Part shown: positions 42,795 to 50,628 of the stretch, in pieces
Layout: each line of letters begins with the position of its first letter
Numbering within the stretch: position 1 is the first letter of the stretch
DNA from: an uncultured Clostridia bacterium
GTDB lineage: Bacteria > Bacillota > Clostridia > Christensenellales > Aristaeellaceae
DNA length: 64,000 nucleotides
Assembly (NCBI GenBank): GCA_934621485.1
Contig: CAKTUS010000003.1
Span: 1 to 64,000 of the forward strand
Direction: 5' to 3'
Program-made: the position numbers and the translations under genes
The notes under the pieces: generated by a model
Told to the model about the DNA's origin: nothing
What the model saw: only the letters and a program-made list of their open reading frames with translations
The model's database searches: none

Positions 42795-43862
42795 ATGAAC
42801 AAAAAAACCAATTGGCAAAGGCTGTTCAGCTTTTTGTTTTTGCTGATTACCTTCGGCGTGGTTTTGTACGTGGGTTTCAGCGGCAACGATATGGAGGCCC
42901 TGGGCCGGGCGTTGATGAACCTGAGCCCTGTTTACCTGCTGGCCTGCCTGGGCTGCTGGATGCTGTATATCCTGACGGATGCGCTTGCCATCCACTATTT
43001 TTTGCGCATGCAGGGCAAAAAAATCAAACTGTGGCAAAGCCTGCATGCGGCCATGACGGGTGTGTATTACAGTAACGTTACCCCCGGCGCTACCGGCGGG
43101 CAGCCCATGGAAATGTACCGCCTGAACAAATACGGCGTGTCCATCGGCATCAGCGGATCGGGCATGACGGTAAAGTTCATTGTGTTCCAGGCGGTGCTGC
43201 TGTTGACCGGCGCGGTGCTGTGGCTGATTCACGCACCCTTTGTAGCCGCGCACACCGAAGGCAGCAAATGGTTTGTTCTGCTGGGTTACGTAGTCAACTT
43301 TTTCAGCATCGGCATTTTGGTGCTGATGGCCATCAGCCGCCGGGCCGTGCTGTGGGTTATCGATAAGTGCATCAGCATTGGCGCCAAGCTGCGTCTGTGC
43401 AAAAATCCCGAAGCGTCCCGCCAGAAATGGCAAAACCATTGCGAAAGTTTTTTAAGCAGCGTGCAGTTGGTGATTCGCCACCCCAAGGAAGTGCTGATTC
43501 AATGCCTGATTGCCCTGGCACAGCTGATGTCGCTGATGCTGGTGATCATTTCCATTTATTATGCGCTGGGGCTTAGCGGCGTTTCCGCCGGACAGCTGAT
43601 TACCATGGGCGTGCTGCTGTATATTGGCGCCAGCTACACGCCCCTGCCCGGCGCCAGCGGAGCGCAGGAAGGCGGCTTTGCCATTCTGTTCAAGGGCATT
43701 TTTCCGGATGCGCAGCTGTTCGTGGCGCTGCTTCTGTGGCGCTTTTCCACCTATTACCTAACCATTTTAGTGGGCGCTGTGATGACGGTGATTGAAAATA
43801 TTGTGAGCCTTCGCAAGGGCCATACCAGAGCCAGGCGGGAAGGTGTTTCCAACGAACAATAA
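42795..43862 (+). CDS. Lysylphosphatidylglycerol synthase TM-region / flippase-like protein (UPF0104)
   Basis: A 355-residue polytopic membrane protein of the family that includes the N-terminal flippase domain of MprF and YbhN. It has about eight spans. The conserved pattern YYSNVTPGATGGQPMEMYRL (about 92-111) and the late YTPLPGASGAQEGGF (about 284-298) are the family's signature loops. The catalytic aminoacyl-transferase domain of MprF is absent, so it may move lipids or lipid-linked sugars; the substrate is unknown. GCAGGAG lies seven bases before the ATG. Its 3' end overlaps the MATE gene by 20 bases. Confidence 0.85.
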   Translation: MNKKTNWQRLFSFLFLLITFGVVLYVGFSGNDMEALGRALMNLSPVYLLACLGCWMLYILTDALAIHYFLRMQGKKIKLWQSLHAAMTGVYYSNVTPGATGGQPMEMYRLNKYGVSIGISGSGMTVKFIVFQAVLLLTGAVLWLIHAPFVAAHTEGSKWFVLLGYVVNFFSIGILVLMAISRRAVLWVIDKCISIGAKLRLCKNPEASRQKWQNHCESFLSSVQLVIRHPKEVLIQCLIALAQLMSLMLVIISIYYALGLSGVSAGQLITMGVLLYIGASYTPLPGASGAQEGGFAILFKGIFPDAQLFVALLLWRFSTYYLTILVGAVMTVIENIVSLRKGHTRARREGVSNEQ

Positions 43863-45195
43863 CGCACGTTTGTTTTCCAATCGGGATTTGGTTCGCCTCA
43901 TTGTACCGCTGATTATCGAGCAGTTTTTAGCGGTATTTATCGGCATGGCGGACACCGTGATGGTAAGCGGCATATCGGAAAGCGCCATGAGCGCCGTATC
44001 GCTGGTGGACAGCATCAATGTGCTGCTCATCCAGCTTTTTTCCGCTATGGCCACCGGCGGGGCCATTGTAGCGGCTCAATATCTGGGCCGGCAAAGCCGT
44101 AAGGACGCCTGCAACGCCGCCAAGCAGCTGATGTATGTATCTTTGGCGCTTTCGCTGGCAATCGGCGCGGCGTCCATTGCCTTCGCCCGGCCGATTGTGC
44201 AGTTGTTTTTTGGCAATTTGCAGCCTGGTACCATGGCCTACGCCTGCACCTACCTGCGCATTTCGGCGCTGAGCTATCCCGCGCTGGCGCTATATAACGG
44301 TGGCGCGGCGCTGCTGCGGGCCATGAGCAACAGCCGCGCCAGCATGGTGGCCGCGCTGGTCATGAACGTGGTGAATGTGGCGGGCAACGCCCTGATGATT
44401 TTCGGGCTGAAAATGGAGGTGGCGGGCGCAGCCATTGCTTCGCTGGTTGCCCGGGTCATTGGCGCGGTGATCGTGGTTCGCCTGCTGCTGGACAAGCATT
44501 TGCCGGTTCATCTGGTGAATCCGCTGCGGCCTGAGCCGGACCGGGCCATGATTGGTCGCATTTTTCGGCTGGGGATTCCCAGCGGCGTGGAAAACAGCAT
44601 TTTTCAAATTGGCAAGCTGCTGGTGGCCGGCGTGACCAGCACCCTGGGCGAAAGCTTGATTGCGGCCAACGCGGTGGGCAACAGCGTGGCCAGCTTTTGC
44701 AACCTGCCCGGCAACGCCGTTGGCCTGGCCCTGGTAACGGTGGTGGGCCAGTGCGTTGGCGCAGGCTGTCCCCAGCAGGCCCGTTTCTATACCCGCAAGC
44801 TGATGGCATTGGTGTACGGCTGCCTGGCGGCGGCGTATGCAGGGCTGTTCGCCTTTACGCCGCAGGTGGTTGGCGCCTTTCATTTGAGTCAGGAAGCGTT
44901 GGATGCCGCTGTGGCCATTTTACGCTGGTATGCGGGGGTGGCCGTGGTGCTGTGGCCAGTCAGCTTTACCCTGCCAAACGCCCTGCGCGCCGCAGGCGAC
45001 GTGCGCTTTACCATGGTGGTAGCCGTCGTCAGCATGTGGACGCTGCGCATCGGCTTCAGCTATTTGCTGGTATTCGGTTTGAACATGGGGCTGCTGGGCG
45101 TGTGGGTCGCCATGTTTTTGGACTGGATTTTGCGTAGCGGCTGCTTCATTGCGCGTTACCGGGGCGGCAAATGGCTGCAAAAAAACGTGGTATAA
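43843..45195 (+). CDS. MATE-family multidrug/toxin exporter
   Basis: A 450-residue exporter with 12 predicted spans in two six-span halves. Typical MATE blocks include VPLIIEQFLAVFIGMADTVM in span 1 and LPGNAVGLALVTVVGQCVGA in the second half. It exchanges cations for drugs or metabolites; the substrate is unpredictable. The start is taken as the GTG at 43843, behind GGCGGGA and overlapping the upstream gene. A slightly later start is possible, since the family usually begins near FSNRDLVRLI. The stop codon lies inside a 24-bp direct repeat that flanks an inserted element (45206-45414). Confidence 0.88.
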   Translation: MFPTNNNARLFSNRDLVRLIVPLIIEQFLAVFIGMADTVMVSGISESAMSAVSLVDSINVLLIQLFSAMATGGAIVAAQYLGRQSRKDACNAAKQLMYVSLALSLAIGAASIAFARPIVQLFFGNLQPGTMAYACTYLRISALSYPALALYNGGAALLRAMSNSRASMVAALVMNVVNVAGNALMIFGLKMEVAGAAIASLVARVIGAVIVVRLLLDKHLPVHLVNPLRPEPDRAMIGRIFRLGIPSGVENSIFQIGKLLVAGVTSTLGESLIAANAVGNSVASFCNLPGNAVGLALVTVVGQCVGAGCPQQARFYTRKLMALVYGCLAAAYAGLFAFTPQVVGAFHLSQEALDAAVAILRWYAGVAVVLWPVSFTLPNALRAAGDVRFTMVVAVVSMWTLRIGFSYLLVFGLNMGLLGVWVAMFLDWILRSGCFIARYRGGKWLQKNVV

Positions 45196-45205
45196 GCCGC
45201 GTTTT
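45182..45205 (+). repeat. Left flanking direct repeat of element copy 8
   Basis: A 24-bp sequence containing the MATE stop codon (core GGTATAAGCCGCGTTTT). It recurs at 45415-45438 with one mismatch, immediately outside the element on both sides. Confidence 0.88.
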
Positions 45206-45414
45206 CAGGCCGTCAAAAAAAGCTTGCCAGGCGGCGATCTTTTCTGCCGAGAAGCGCTCTTTGCCTGCTCGCCTGCGGCTGGCCGGGCGGCAAAGAGCGT
45301 AAGGAAAGCCTTGCTGCGCAAGGCGGCCGAAACCGACGTACACGCCGCCGGTTTCGCAATGAAAATCGGAGGGCTGCGGCCCTCCGATGCCTCTCAGGGG
45401 GTTTCGACAGGCTG
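45206..45414 (-). repeat. Dispersed intergenic element, copy 8 (complete, 209 bp)
   Basis: Reverse orientation. It is bounded by imperfect terminal inverted repeats: CAGGCCGTCAAAAAA at one end, and CAGCCTGTCGAAACC when the other end is read inward. Between them lie the CTTGCCAGGCGGCGATCTTTTC hairpin region, GAGAAGCGCTCTTTGCCTGC, AGCCTTGCTGCGCAAGGC, GACGTACACGCCGCCGG and CGGAGGGCTGCGGCCCTCCG. It has no coding capacity. It is flanked on both sides by the 24-bp direct repeat. Confidence 0.88.
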
Positions 45415-45438
45415 AAAACATGGTATAAGCCGCGTTTT
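45415..45438 (+). repeat. Right flanking direct repeat of element copy 8
   Basis: Matches 45182-45205 at 23 of 24 positions. It most likely arose by target duplication on insertion. Confidence 0.88.
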
Positions 45439-45454
45439 GATACATATTGGAAGT

Positions 45455-45482
45455 TTGCAACTTCCCTTGCGTGTGATATAAT
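45455..45482 (+). promoter_or_regulatory. Promoter for the cotH gene
   Basis: TTGCAA (45455-45460), 16-bp spacer and TATAAT (45477-45482), preceded by TGA as an extended -10. 72 bp before the start. Confidence 0.65.
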
Positions 45483-45554
45483 CAAAACAGCTGTCCCCTC
45501 CTGAAAAGGGGGACAAGCGCTGTAACAAAACATGGAAAGGAGGCAAGCTTTCTT

Positions 45555-48500
45555 ATGCAATATCAAACCCCACAGCAGCAAACCCGGCGCACGGCTCAAA
45601 CGCCTGCTCAGCGGCCCCGCAAGGATTATGCGCCCAAAAAGCGCAAAAGCCAGGCCCGGACCATCGTGCCGCTGCTTGTGCTGTTTGTGGCGCTGCTGGC
45701 GCTTATGTATGTGGTTTTCCCCAAGCAGGCGGGACGCCACGTGGGAAGCAGCCAATACGACGGTCTGGTCATCAGCGAGGTGATGGCGGCCAACTCCTCT
45801 GCCGTGCCGGATGAAAACGGCAATTTCGACGACTGGCTGGAACTGTACAACGGAACGGGCCACGATTTGGATATGGAGGGCGTTATGCTCACCACCCGCA
45901 CAGACCGCATTACCTTTGCCTTCCCCGAATACACCCTGAAGGCGGGGGAGCGCGTGGTGGTGTTTGGCTCCGGCAGCTATCAGATGGACCCTTCCAAGCC
46001 CTTTCACGGAAAGTTCAGAATTTCCTCAGCCGGGTCCCATATCTATCTGTACGACCCGGATATGTACCTGATTGACGAACTGTCCACTCCCACCCTGTCT
46101 CCGGACACCTGCTATGCCCTCACAGGCGTGGATGAGGACGGCGTGCGCCATTATGAAACCACCAGCTACTACAGCCCCGGCTATGAAAACACCGAGGAAG
46201 GTTTTGTGGAATACCGCAGCGCCAACGCCATTGAAAGCGGCGATTTGGTGATTAACGAGGTATGCCCCGATCCCAAAATCGGCATCCCGGACGAGGATGG
46301 CGAAATTGTGGACTGGGTAGAGCTGAAAAACAACACAAATCGCGATATCGACCTGAGCAAGTATTACCTGAGCGATAAGGAAAACAAGCCCATGAAGTGG
46401 CGCTTCCCGGAAGGAGCGGTGATTCCTGCCAACGGCTACTATCTGGTGTACTGCTCCAAAAAGGACAAGCTGCAATCCAACGGGATTCCTCATACCAATT
46501 TCGGTATTTCCGCCGAACGGGAGACCATTGTGCTCAGCGACGCTTACGGCCGCCTGGTGGACCGCGTCAGCATTGAAAACGTTCCCGAGGATTATTCCTA
46601 TGGCCGCAGCGATGTGGGCGATTGGCGCTTGTTTGAGCTGACCACTCCCGGCCAGCCCAACAACGCTGCCGGTCAGAGCCGCGCCGATGAACTGTACCGC
46701 GCCTATAACCCCACCGGCGTCATCATTAGCGAGGTGATGGCCAGCAATGGCAGCATCGCCCTGGGCGCAACCGGCGAAACCTGCGACTACGTGGAATTGT
46801 ACAACAGCTCCACTTCCGCCGTCGATTTAAGCAATTATGGCCTCAGCGACCATATCAAGCGCCCCCGCAGATGGCAGTTCCCTCAGGGAACTGTCATCCA
46901 GCCGGGGGAGTATAAAATCATCTATCTGGACGCGCATCCTGAGCTGTCCACCGTTACCGACCTTCACACCAATTTTAAGCTGCGCCGCGCAGGCGGCGAA
47001 ACCATCACCTTTTGCGACCCTGCCGGCCGCGTTTTGGACCGGATTCCCCTCAGCCTGATTCCCACCGACCACAGCTATGGCCGCACCCTGGGCATCAGCG
47101 GTTTTTATTACTATGATACCCCCACGCCCGGCGAGGCAAACGGCACCGGGTACTATGGCTATGCCAGCGTACCGGCCTTTTCTCAGCCCGGCGGACAATA
47201 TAAAGAACCGTTGCAGATAACCATTGCAACGCCTGAAAACAGTCAGGTGTACTACACCCTGGACGGCGCGATTCCCACCCAGGAAAGCGGCGTGCTTTAT
47301 CAGCCGGGCGACGTCATTTCGGTGACCCGGGTAACGGTGCTCAGAGCCCGCACCTTTGACCCCACCGGCCGCCTCCAGCCCAGCGATACCATCACCCAGA
47401 CCTATCTGGTAAACCTGTATCACACCCTGCCTGTCGTCAGCCTGGTGACTGACCCCAATGAATTGTGGAACGAGGAAACCGGCATGCTGGTGGCCGGCGG
47501 CGAGCTGAACAAGGACAAGATTCCCTTCAAACGGGTGGACGGCCAGCCGGTGGTGTACCGTACTGCGGGCAAGATTGCCCGCCCGGGCCATGTGGAATAC
47601 TATGGCGTAGACGGGACCACCATTGTGGACCAGGACTGCGAATTCGGCCTGCAGGGCCAGTACAGCCTGGATATGCCGCAAAAGAGCTTTAAGGTGCGGG
47701 CCAAGGCCAAGTATGGTGCCAAGTACTTTGACGCCAAGCTGTTTGACGAGCTGCCCTTTACCCAGTACAAGAGCTTTGTGCTGCGCATGGGCGGCAACGA
47801 CAGTGCCTGGACCCGTCTGGTGGACGGCTTCCAAAGCCGCCTGATCGACCGCTTCAACGAGGTTACCTCCACCCCCAGCACGGTGCTGCATCAGGCATGG
47901 AACCCGGTGGTGGTGTACCTGAACGGCGTGTATTGGGGACATTACAACATGCGTGAGCGCGTGGACCGCTTCTTTGTGGCCCAGCACGAGGGCGTCAGCA
48001 TGGACGAGGCTGACAATATGACCATTCTGGAGGCCAGCGGAAAGTCTCACTACGGCAGCACAAAGGAGTATGCCGCCCTGATCAAAAAGGTGAAAACCCT
48101 GTCGCCCGGCAAAAATCCGGAGGACCTCCAGTACATTCTGGATAACATCGATGTGGACAACTACTTCGATTACATGGCCTTTGAAATGTTCTTTGGCAAC
48201 TCCGACCCCGGCAACATTCGCTTCTACAAGCTGGGAACGGAAGGAGCCAAGTGGCGGTGGATTTTTTACGACGCAGACTACGGCTTGTTTGACAGCAGCT
48301 TCAACAGCCCCAAGAGCTACCTGAAGGAGAGCGGCGCGGGCCAGCAGAAGATTGATAATACTCTGATCCGCAAGCTGCTGGAAAACGAGGACATGAAGCA
48401 CAAATTCCTCACCCGTTTGGGCGAGGTGTTCCAAACCTTCACCACCGACTTTATGACCCAGGAATTGGAACGGATGGTGGCTATTCTGGAGCCGGAAATG

Positions 48501-48737
48501 CCCCTGCACTTTGCCCGCTGGGCTGAGGAGACCGATAAAGCCATCACCTTCGACAACCCCATCACCCCGGAAGGGGCGCTGCGCTACTGGAATACCCGCC
48601 TGGACCGTCTGCGCAATGTGCTCAAGAAGCGGCCCACCCATTTCTATGAAATGGTGCAGGAGCAGTTTAACCTGTCCGACGACCAGATGAGCTTCTACTT
48701 TGGCGATAAGCCGCCCATGCCCGAGGACGCGGTATAA
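45555..48737 (+). CDS. CotH-kinase protein with three lamin-tail domains
   Basis: A 1060-residue surface protein. A basic, proline/glutamine-rich cytoplasmic head (1-35) and one membrane span (36-55) anchor it outward. Three lamin-tail-like domains follow at about 70-190, 235-375 and 395-530; each opens with a VISEVM or VINEV strand and contains a DWLELYN, DWVELKN or DYVELYN block. A chitobiase-like C-terminal sheet module is at about 545-625 (VYYTLDGAIPT). The CotH domain occupies about 640-1010 with YNMRERVDRFF and the metal-binding FYDADYGLF. CotH of Bacillus phosphorylates spore-coat protein, and relatives are atypical secreted kinases. The neighbouring DUF4956 and VTC-domain genes form a recurring cluster with CotH. 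AAAGGAGG sets the start. Confidence 0.9.
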   Translation: MQYQTPQQQTRRTAQTPAQRPRKDYAPKKRKSQARTIVPLLVLFVALLALMYVVFPKQAGRHVGSSQYDGLVISEVMAANSSAVPDENGNFDDWLELYNGTGHDLDMEGVMLTTRTDRITFAFPEYTLKAGERVVVFGSGSYQMDPSKPFHGKFRISSAGSHIYLYDPDMYLIDELSTPTLSPDTCYALTGVDEDGVRHYETTSYYSPGYENTEEGFVEYRSANAIESGDLVINEVCPDPKIGIPDEDGEIVDWVELKNNTNRDIDLSKYYLSDKENKPMKWRFPEGAVIPANGYYLVYCSKKDKLQSNGIPHTNFGISAERETIVLSDAYGRLVDRVSIENVPEDYSYGRSDVGDWRLFELTTPGQPNNAAGQSRADELYRAYNPTGVIISEVMASNGSIALGATGETCDYVELYNSSTSAVDLSNYGLSDHIKRPRRWQFPQGTVIQPGEYKIIYLDAHPELSTVTDLHTNFKLRRAGGETITFCDPAGRVLDRIPLSLIPTDHSYGRTLGISGFYYYDTPTPGEANGTGYYGYASVPAFSQPGGQYKEPLQITIATPENSQVYYTLDGAIPTQESGVLYQPGDVISVTRVTVLRARTFDPTGRLQPSDTITQTYLVNLYHTLPVVSLVTDPNELWNEETGMLVAGGELNKDKIPFKRVDGQPVVYRTAGKIARPGHVEYYGVDGTTIVDQDCEFGLQGQYSLDMPQKSFKVRAKAKYGAKYFDAKLFDELPFTQYKSFVLRMGGNDSAWTRLVDGFQSRLIDRFNEVTSTPSTVLHQAWNPVVVYLNGVYWGHYNMRERVDRFFVAQHEGVSMDEADNMTILEASGKSHYGSTKEYAALIKKVKTLSPGKNPEDLQYILDNIDVDNYFDYMAFEMFFGNSDPGNIRFYKLGTEGAKWRWIFYDADYGLFDSSFNSPKSYLKESGAGQQKIDNTLIRKLLENEDMKHKFLTRLGEVFQTFTTDFMTQELERMVAILEPEMPLHFARWAEETDKAITFDNPITPEGALRYWNTRLDRLRNVLKKRPTHFYEMVQEQFNLSDDQMSFYFGDKPPMPEDAV

Positions 48738-48749
48738 CGCGCCCATATA

Positions 48750-48778
48750 TTGACAACAAACGGGAAATTGAGTACCAT
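48750..48778 (+). promoter_or_regulatory. Internal promoter for the DUF4956 and VTC genes
   Basis: TTGACA (48750-48755), 17-bp spacer, TACCAT (48773-48778), 33 bp before the DUF4956 start. Confidence 0.6.
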
Positions 48779-48810
48779 AAAACCAATTCCACAAAGGAGG
48801 CTTATGCCTT

Positions 48811-49503
48811 ATGACTCCCATGGTCCTTTCTACCAGCGCTTCTTCCCTCGTTCAGGCCAGCGGTTTGGCCGCTCAGTTCAAGTCCATTGTTCCCAGCGAT
48901 TTGTTTATCGCCCTGGGCATCGGTTTTCTGGTAGGCGTCATCATTGCTCTGGTTTACCGCAAAACCTACCGCGGCGTGCTGTATAGCCCGTCCTTCACCC
49001 TTACGTTGATTATGCTCACGCTGATTACCACCCCGGTGGTCATGTGCATCAAGAGCGATATCGCCTTGTCCATGGGCATGGTGGGCGCACTGTCCATTGT
49101 GCGTTTCCGCACCGCCGTGAAGGACCCGCTGGATACCGCCTACATGTTCTGGGCGCTGACCATGGGCATTTTGCTGGGCGCCGGATTGTACCTGATTGCC
49201 ATCATTGTGGTGCTGTGCATTTCTGTGCTGATGTTTGTGCTAACCTTTGTGAAATTCACCAGCCCCAACGCCTACCTGCTGGTGGTGCACTATGACGAGT
49301 ACTGCGAGGGAGCCATTCAGAGCGAGCTGCGCCGCAGTGTAAAGTCCAGCAAGTTGCGCTCTAAGACCCTCACTCGGGCCGGGGCGGAGATGACCTATGA
49401 AGTGCGCCTGAACGAGCATACCGAGGTGGTTACCCGCATGCTGGATATCGAGGGCGTGCATGACGCTACCCTTGTCGCCTGTCAGAGCGAGGTTGGCGCG
49501 TAA
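48811..49503 (+). CDS. DUF4956 membrane protein
   Basis: A 230-residue protein with about four spans (roughly 30-50, 62-80, 87-105 and 118-145) and a cytoplasmic C-terminal domain. The motif IALSMGMVGALSIVRFRTAVKDPLDTAYMFWAL, given here by its key residues SMGMVGALSIVRFRT, is the family's conserved core. DUF4956 genes frequently neighbour VTC-domain and CotH genes, as here; the biochemical role is unknown. AAAGGAGG lies ten bases before the ATG. It is 18 bp upstream of the VTC gene. Confidence 0.88.
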   Translation: MTPMVLSTSASSLVQASGLAAQFKSIVPSDLFIALGIGFLVGVIIALVYRKTYRGVLYSPSFTLTLIMLTLITTPVVMCIKSDIALSMGMVGALSIVRFRTAVKDPLDTAYMFWALTMGILLGAGLYLIAIIVVLCISVLMFVLTFVKFTSPNAYLLVVHYDEYCEGAIQSELRRSVKSSKLRSKTLTRAGAEMTYEVRLNEHTEVVTRMLDIEGVHDATLVACQSEVGA

Positions 49504-49521
49504 CGCGAAGGAGGCCGATTC

Positions 49522-50226
49522 ATGGCAATTTCTGTGCCCCTTCGGCATGAGCTGAAGTTTTTCATCAACCCGGTGGAGTATGAAGTGCTGCGCCGGGCGC
49601 TGGACCGAGTGCTGTGGCGCGATCCCAACGGCGATGAAAACAATGAGTATTTCATCCGTTCGCTGTACTTTGATACCTGGTTCAACGATGCGCTCATCGA
49701 TAAGCTGGACGGCGTGAAGAACCGTGACAAGTACCGTATGCGCACCTACAACTTTTCCGATAAAATGATTCGGATGGAGTGCAAAACCAAGGTGGGTTCG
49801 CTCATCTCCAAGCGATCCATTGCCGTGCCCAAGCTGCTGGCCGAACAGTTGATTGCCGGAGACCCAACGGGCCTGGAGCGCACCCGCAGCGGCCTGCTGC
49901 GCGACATATACCGGGAAATGACCATGAACGGGCTGCATCCGGTAGTTATTGTAGACTACGTGCGCGAGGCTTACATCCACCCCGCGGAGGAAGTACGCAT
50001 CACCTTTGACAAGCAGTTGCACACAGGACTCAACTCCATTGATATTTTCAATCCCTATGTGCCCACCATTTCGCCGTTTGACCATGACGAAATGATTTTG
50101 GAAGTGAAGTTTAACCGGGTTTTGCCTCCCTATATTCGGGACTTGCTGTGTACCCATGTGCACAGCGCCCAAAACAGCGCAATTTCCAAATACGTGTGGT
50201 GCCGCCGCTTTGAAAACTACGAATAA
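49522..50226 (+). CDS. VTC-domain (polyphosphate polymerase-like) protein
   Basis: A 234-residue protein of the VTC/CYTH-like tunnel fold that in yeast Vtc4 makes polyphosphate. HELKFFINPVEYEVLRRAL opens the domain. YFIRSLYFDTWFNDAL carries the conserved Arg and the tunnel strand, YRMRTYNF and ECKTKVG supply basic residues of the phosphate tunnel, and LEVKFN near the end supplies the acidic metal ligand. Whether bacterial members make polyphosphate is not settled. Genetic linkage to CotH and DUF4956 suggests a surface or phosphate-related system. Confidence 0.88.
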   Translation: MAISVPLRHELKFFINPVEYEVLRRALDRVLWRDPNGDENNEYFIRSLYFDTWFNDALIDKLDGVKNRDKYRMRTYNFSDKMIRMECKTKVGSLISKRSIAVPKLLAEQLIAGDPTGLERTRSGLLRDIYREMTMNGLHPVVIVDYVREAYIHPAEEVRITFDKQLHTGLNSIDIFNPYVPTISPFDHDEMILEVKFNRVLPPYIRDLLCTHVHSAQNSAISKYVWCRRFENYE

Positions 50227-50235
50227 AAAAAGACA

Positions 50236-50264
50236 GGCGCTGGATTCATAAAGAATCCAGCGCC
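50236..50264. terminator. Strong hairpin terminator between VTC and copA genes
   Basis: A perfect 12-bp stem (GGCGCTGGATTC at 50236-50247, GAATCCAGCGCC at 50253-50264). On the minus strand it is followed by TGTCTTTTTTT, so it terminates copA transcripts. On the plus strand a single T remains before repeat copy 9, and TTTTG resumes after that element (50418), as if a VTC-side T-tract had been split. Confidence 0.82.
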
Positions 50265-50265
50265 T

Positions 50266-50417
50266 CAGACTGTCGAAAAGCCCTGGGGTGGTTTCGGCAG
50301 CCTTGCGCAGCAAGGCTTTCCTTACATGCTTTTCCGCCCGGCGATCTGCGGGCGAGCAGACAAAGCACGCCTCTTGTCAGAAAAGCTCGCCGTCAGGCGA
50401 GCTTTTTGGACGGTCTG
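50266..50417 (+). repeat. Dispersed intergenic element, copy 9 (152 bp)
   Basis: Forward orientation. It starts CAGACTGTCGAAAAGCCC and ends TTTTTGGACGGTCTG, an imperfect inverted pair. It lacks the CGGAGGG hairpin and the GTGTACGTCGG segment, so it is a shorter version. It contains CAGCCTTGCGCAGCAAGGC and the perfect terminator-like AAAGCTCGCC-GTCA-GGCGAGCTTTTT. No direct repeats flank it. Confidence 0.85.
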
Positions 50418-50424
50418 TTTTGTC

Positions 50425-50628
50425 TCAGCCCTTTACTTTGTAGCCGGCAGCCTTGACGGCCTGGGCCAGATCGGCGTCGCTGACGTCTGCGTTCAGCTTC
50501 ACAACCACCTTGCCGCTCACATGGTCGGCAGTGGCCTGCGCTACCTGGGGCAGCGCCTCCAGCGCCTGCTTTACGTGAGCCTCGCAATGTCCGCACATCA
50601 TGCCTTCTACCTGTAGGGTCTTTTCCAT
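50425..50628 (-). CDS. copZ: Possible independent CopZ-type copper chaperone (internal start in copA)
   Basis: In frame at the 3' end of copA, an ATG at 50628 is preceded by AAAGGAG with a 9-base spacer. It would yield a 67-residue HMA protein ([20 protein letters not shown]...) the size of CopZ, the cytoplasmic copper chaperone that feeds CopA. The sequence therefore could produce both a long CopA with the extra domain and a free chaperone from the same mRNA. That the internal start is used is inference from the ribosome site; it could also be a relic of a recent gene fusion. Confidence 0.5.
   Translation of the reverse strand: MEKTLQVEGMMCGHCEAHVKQALEALPQVAQATADHVSGKVVVKLNADVSDADLAQAVKAAGYKVKG

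Noticed and set aside
45149..45460. Short open frames in both strands of the MATE-CotH gap
   Set aside because: They are translations of element copy 8 without ribosome sites, and the same region at other copies is out of frame.
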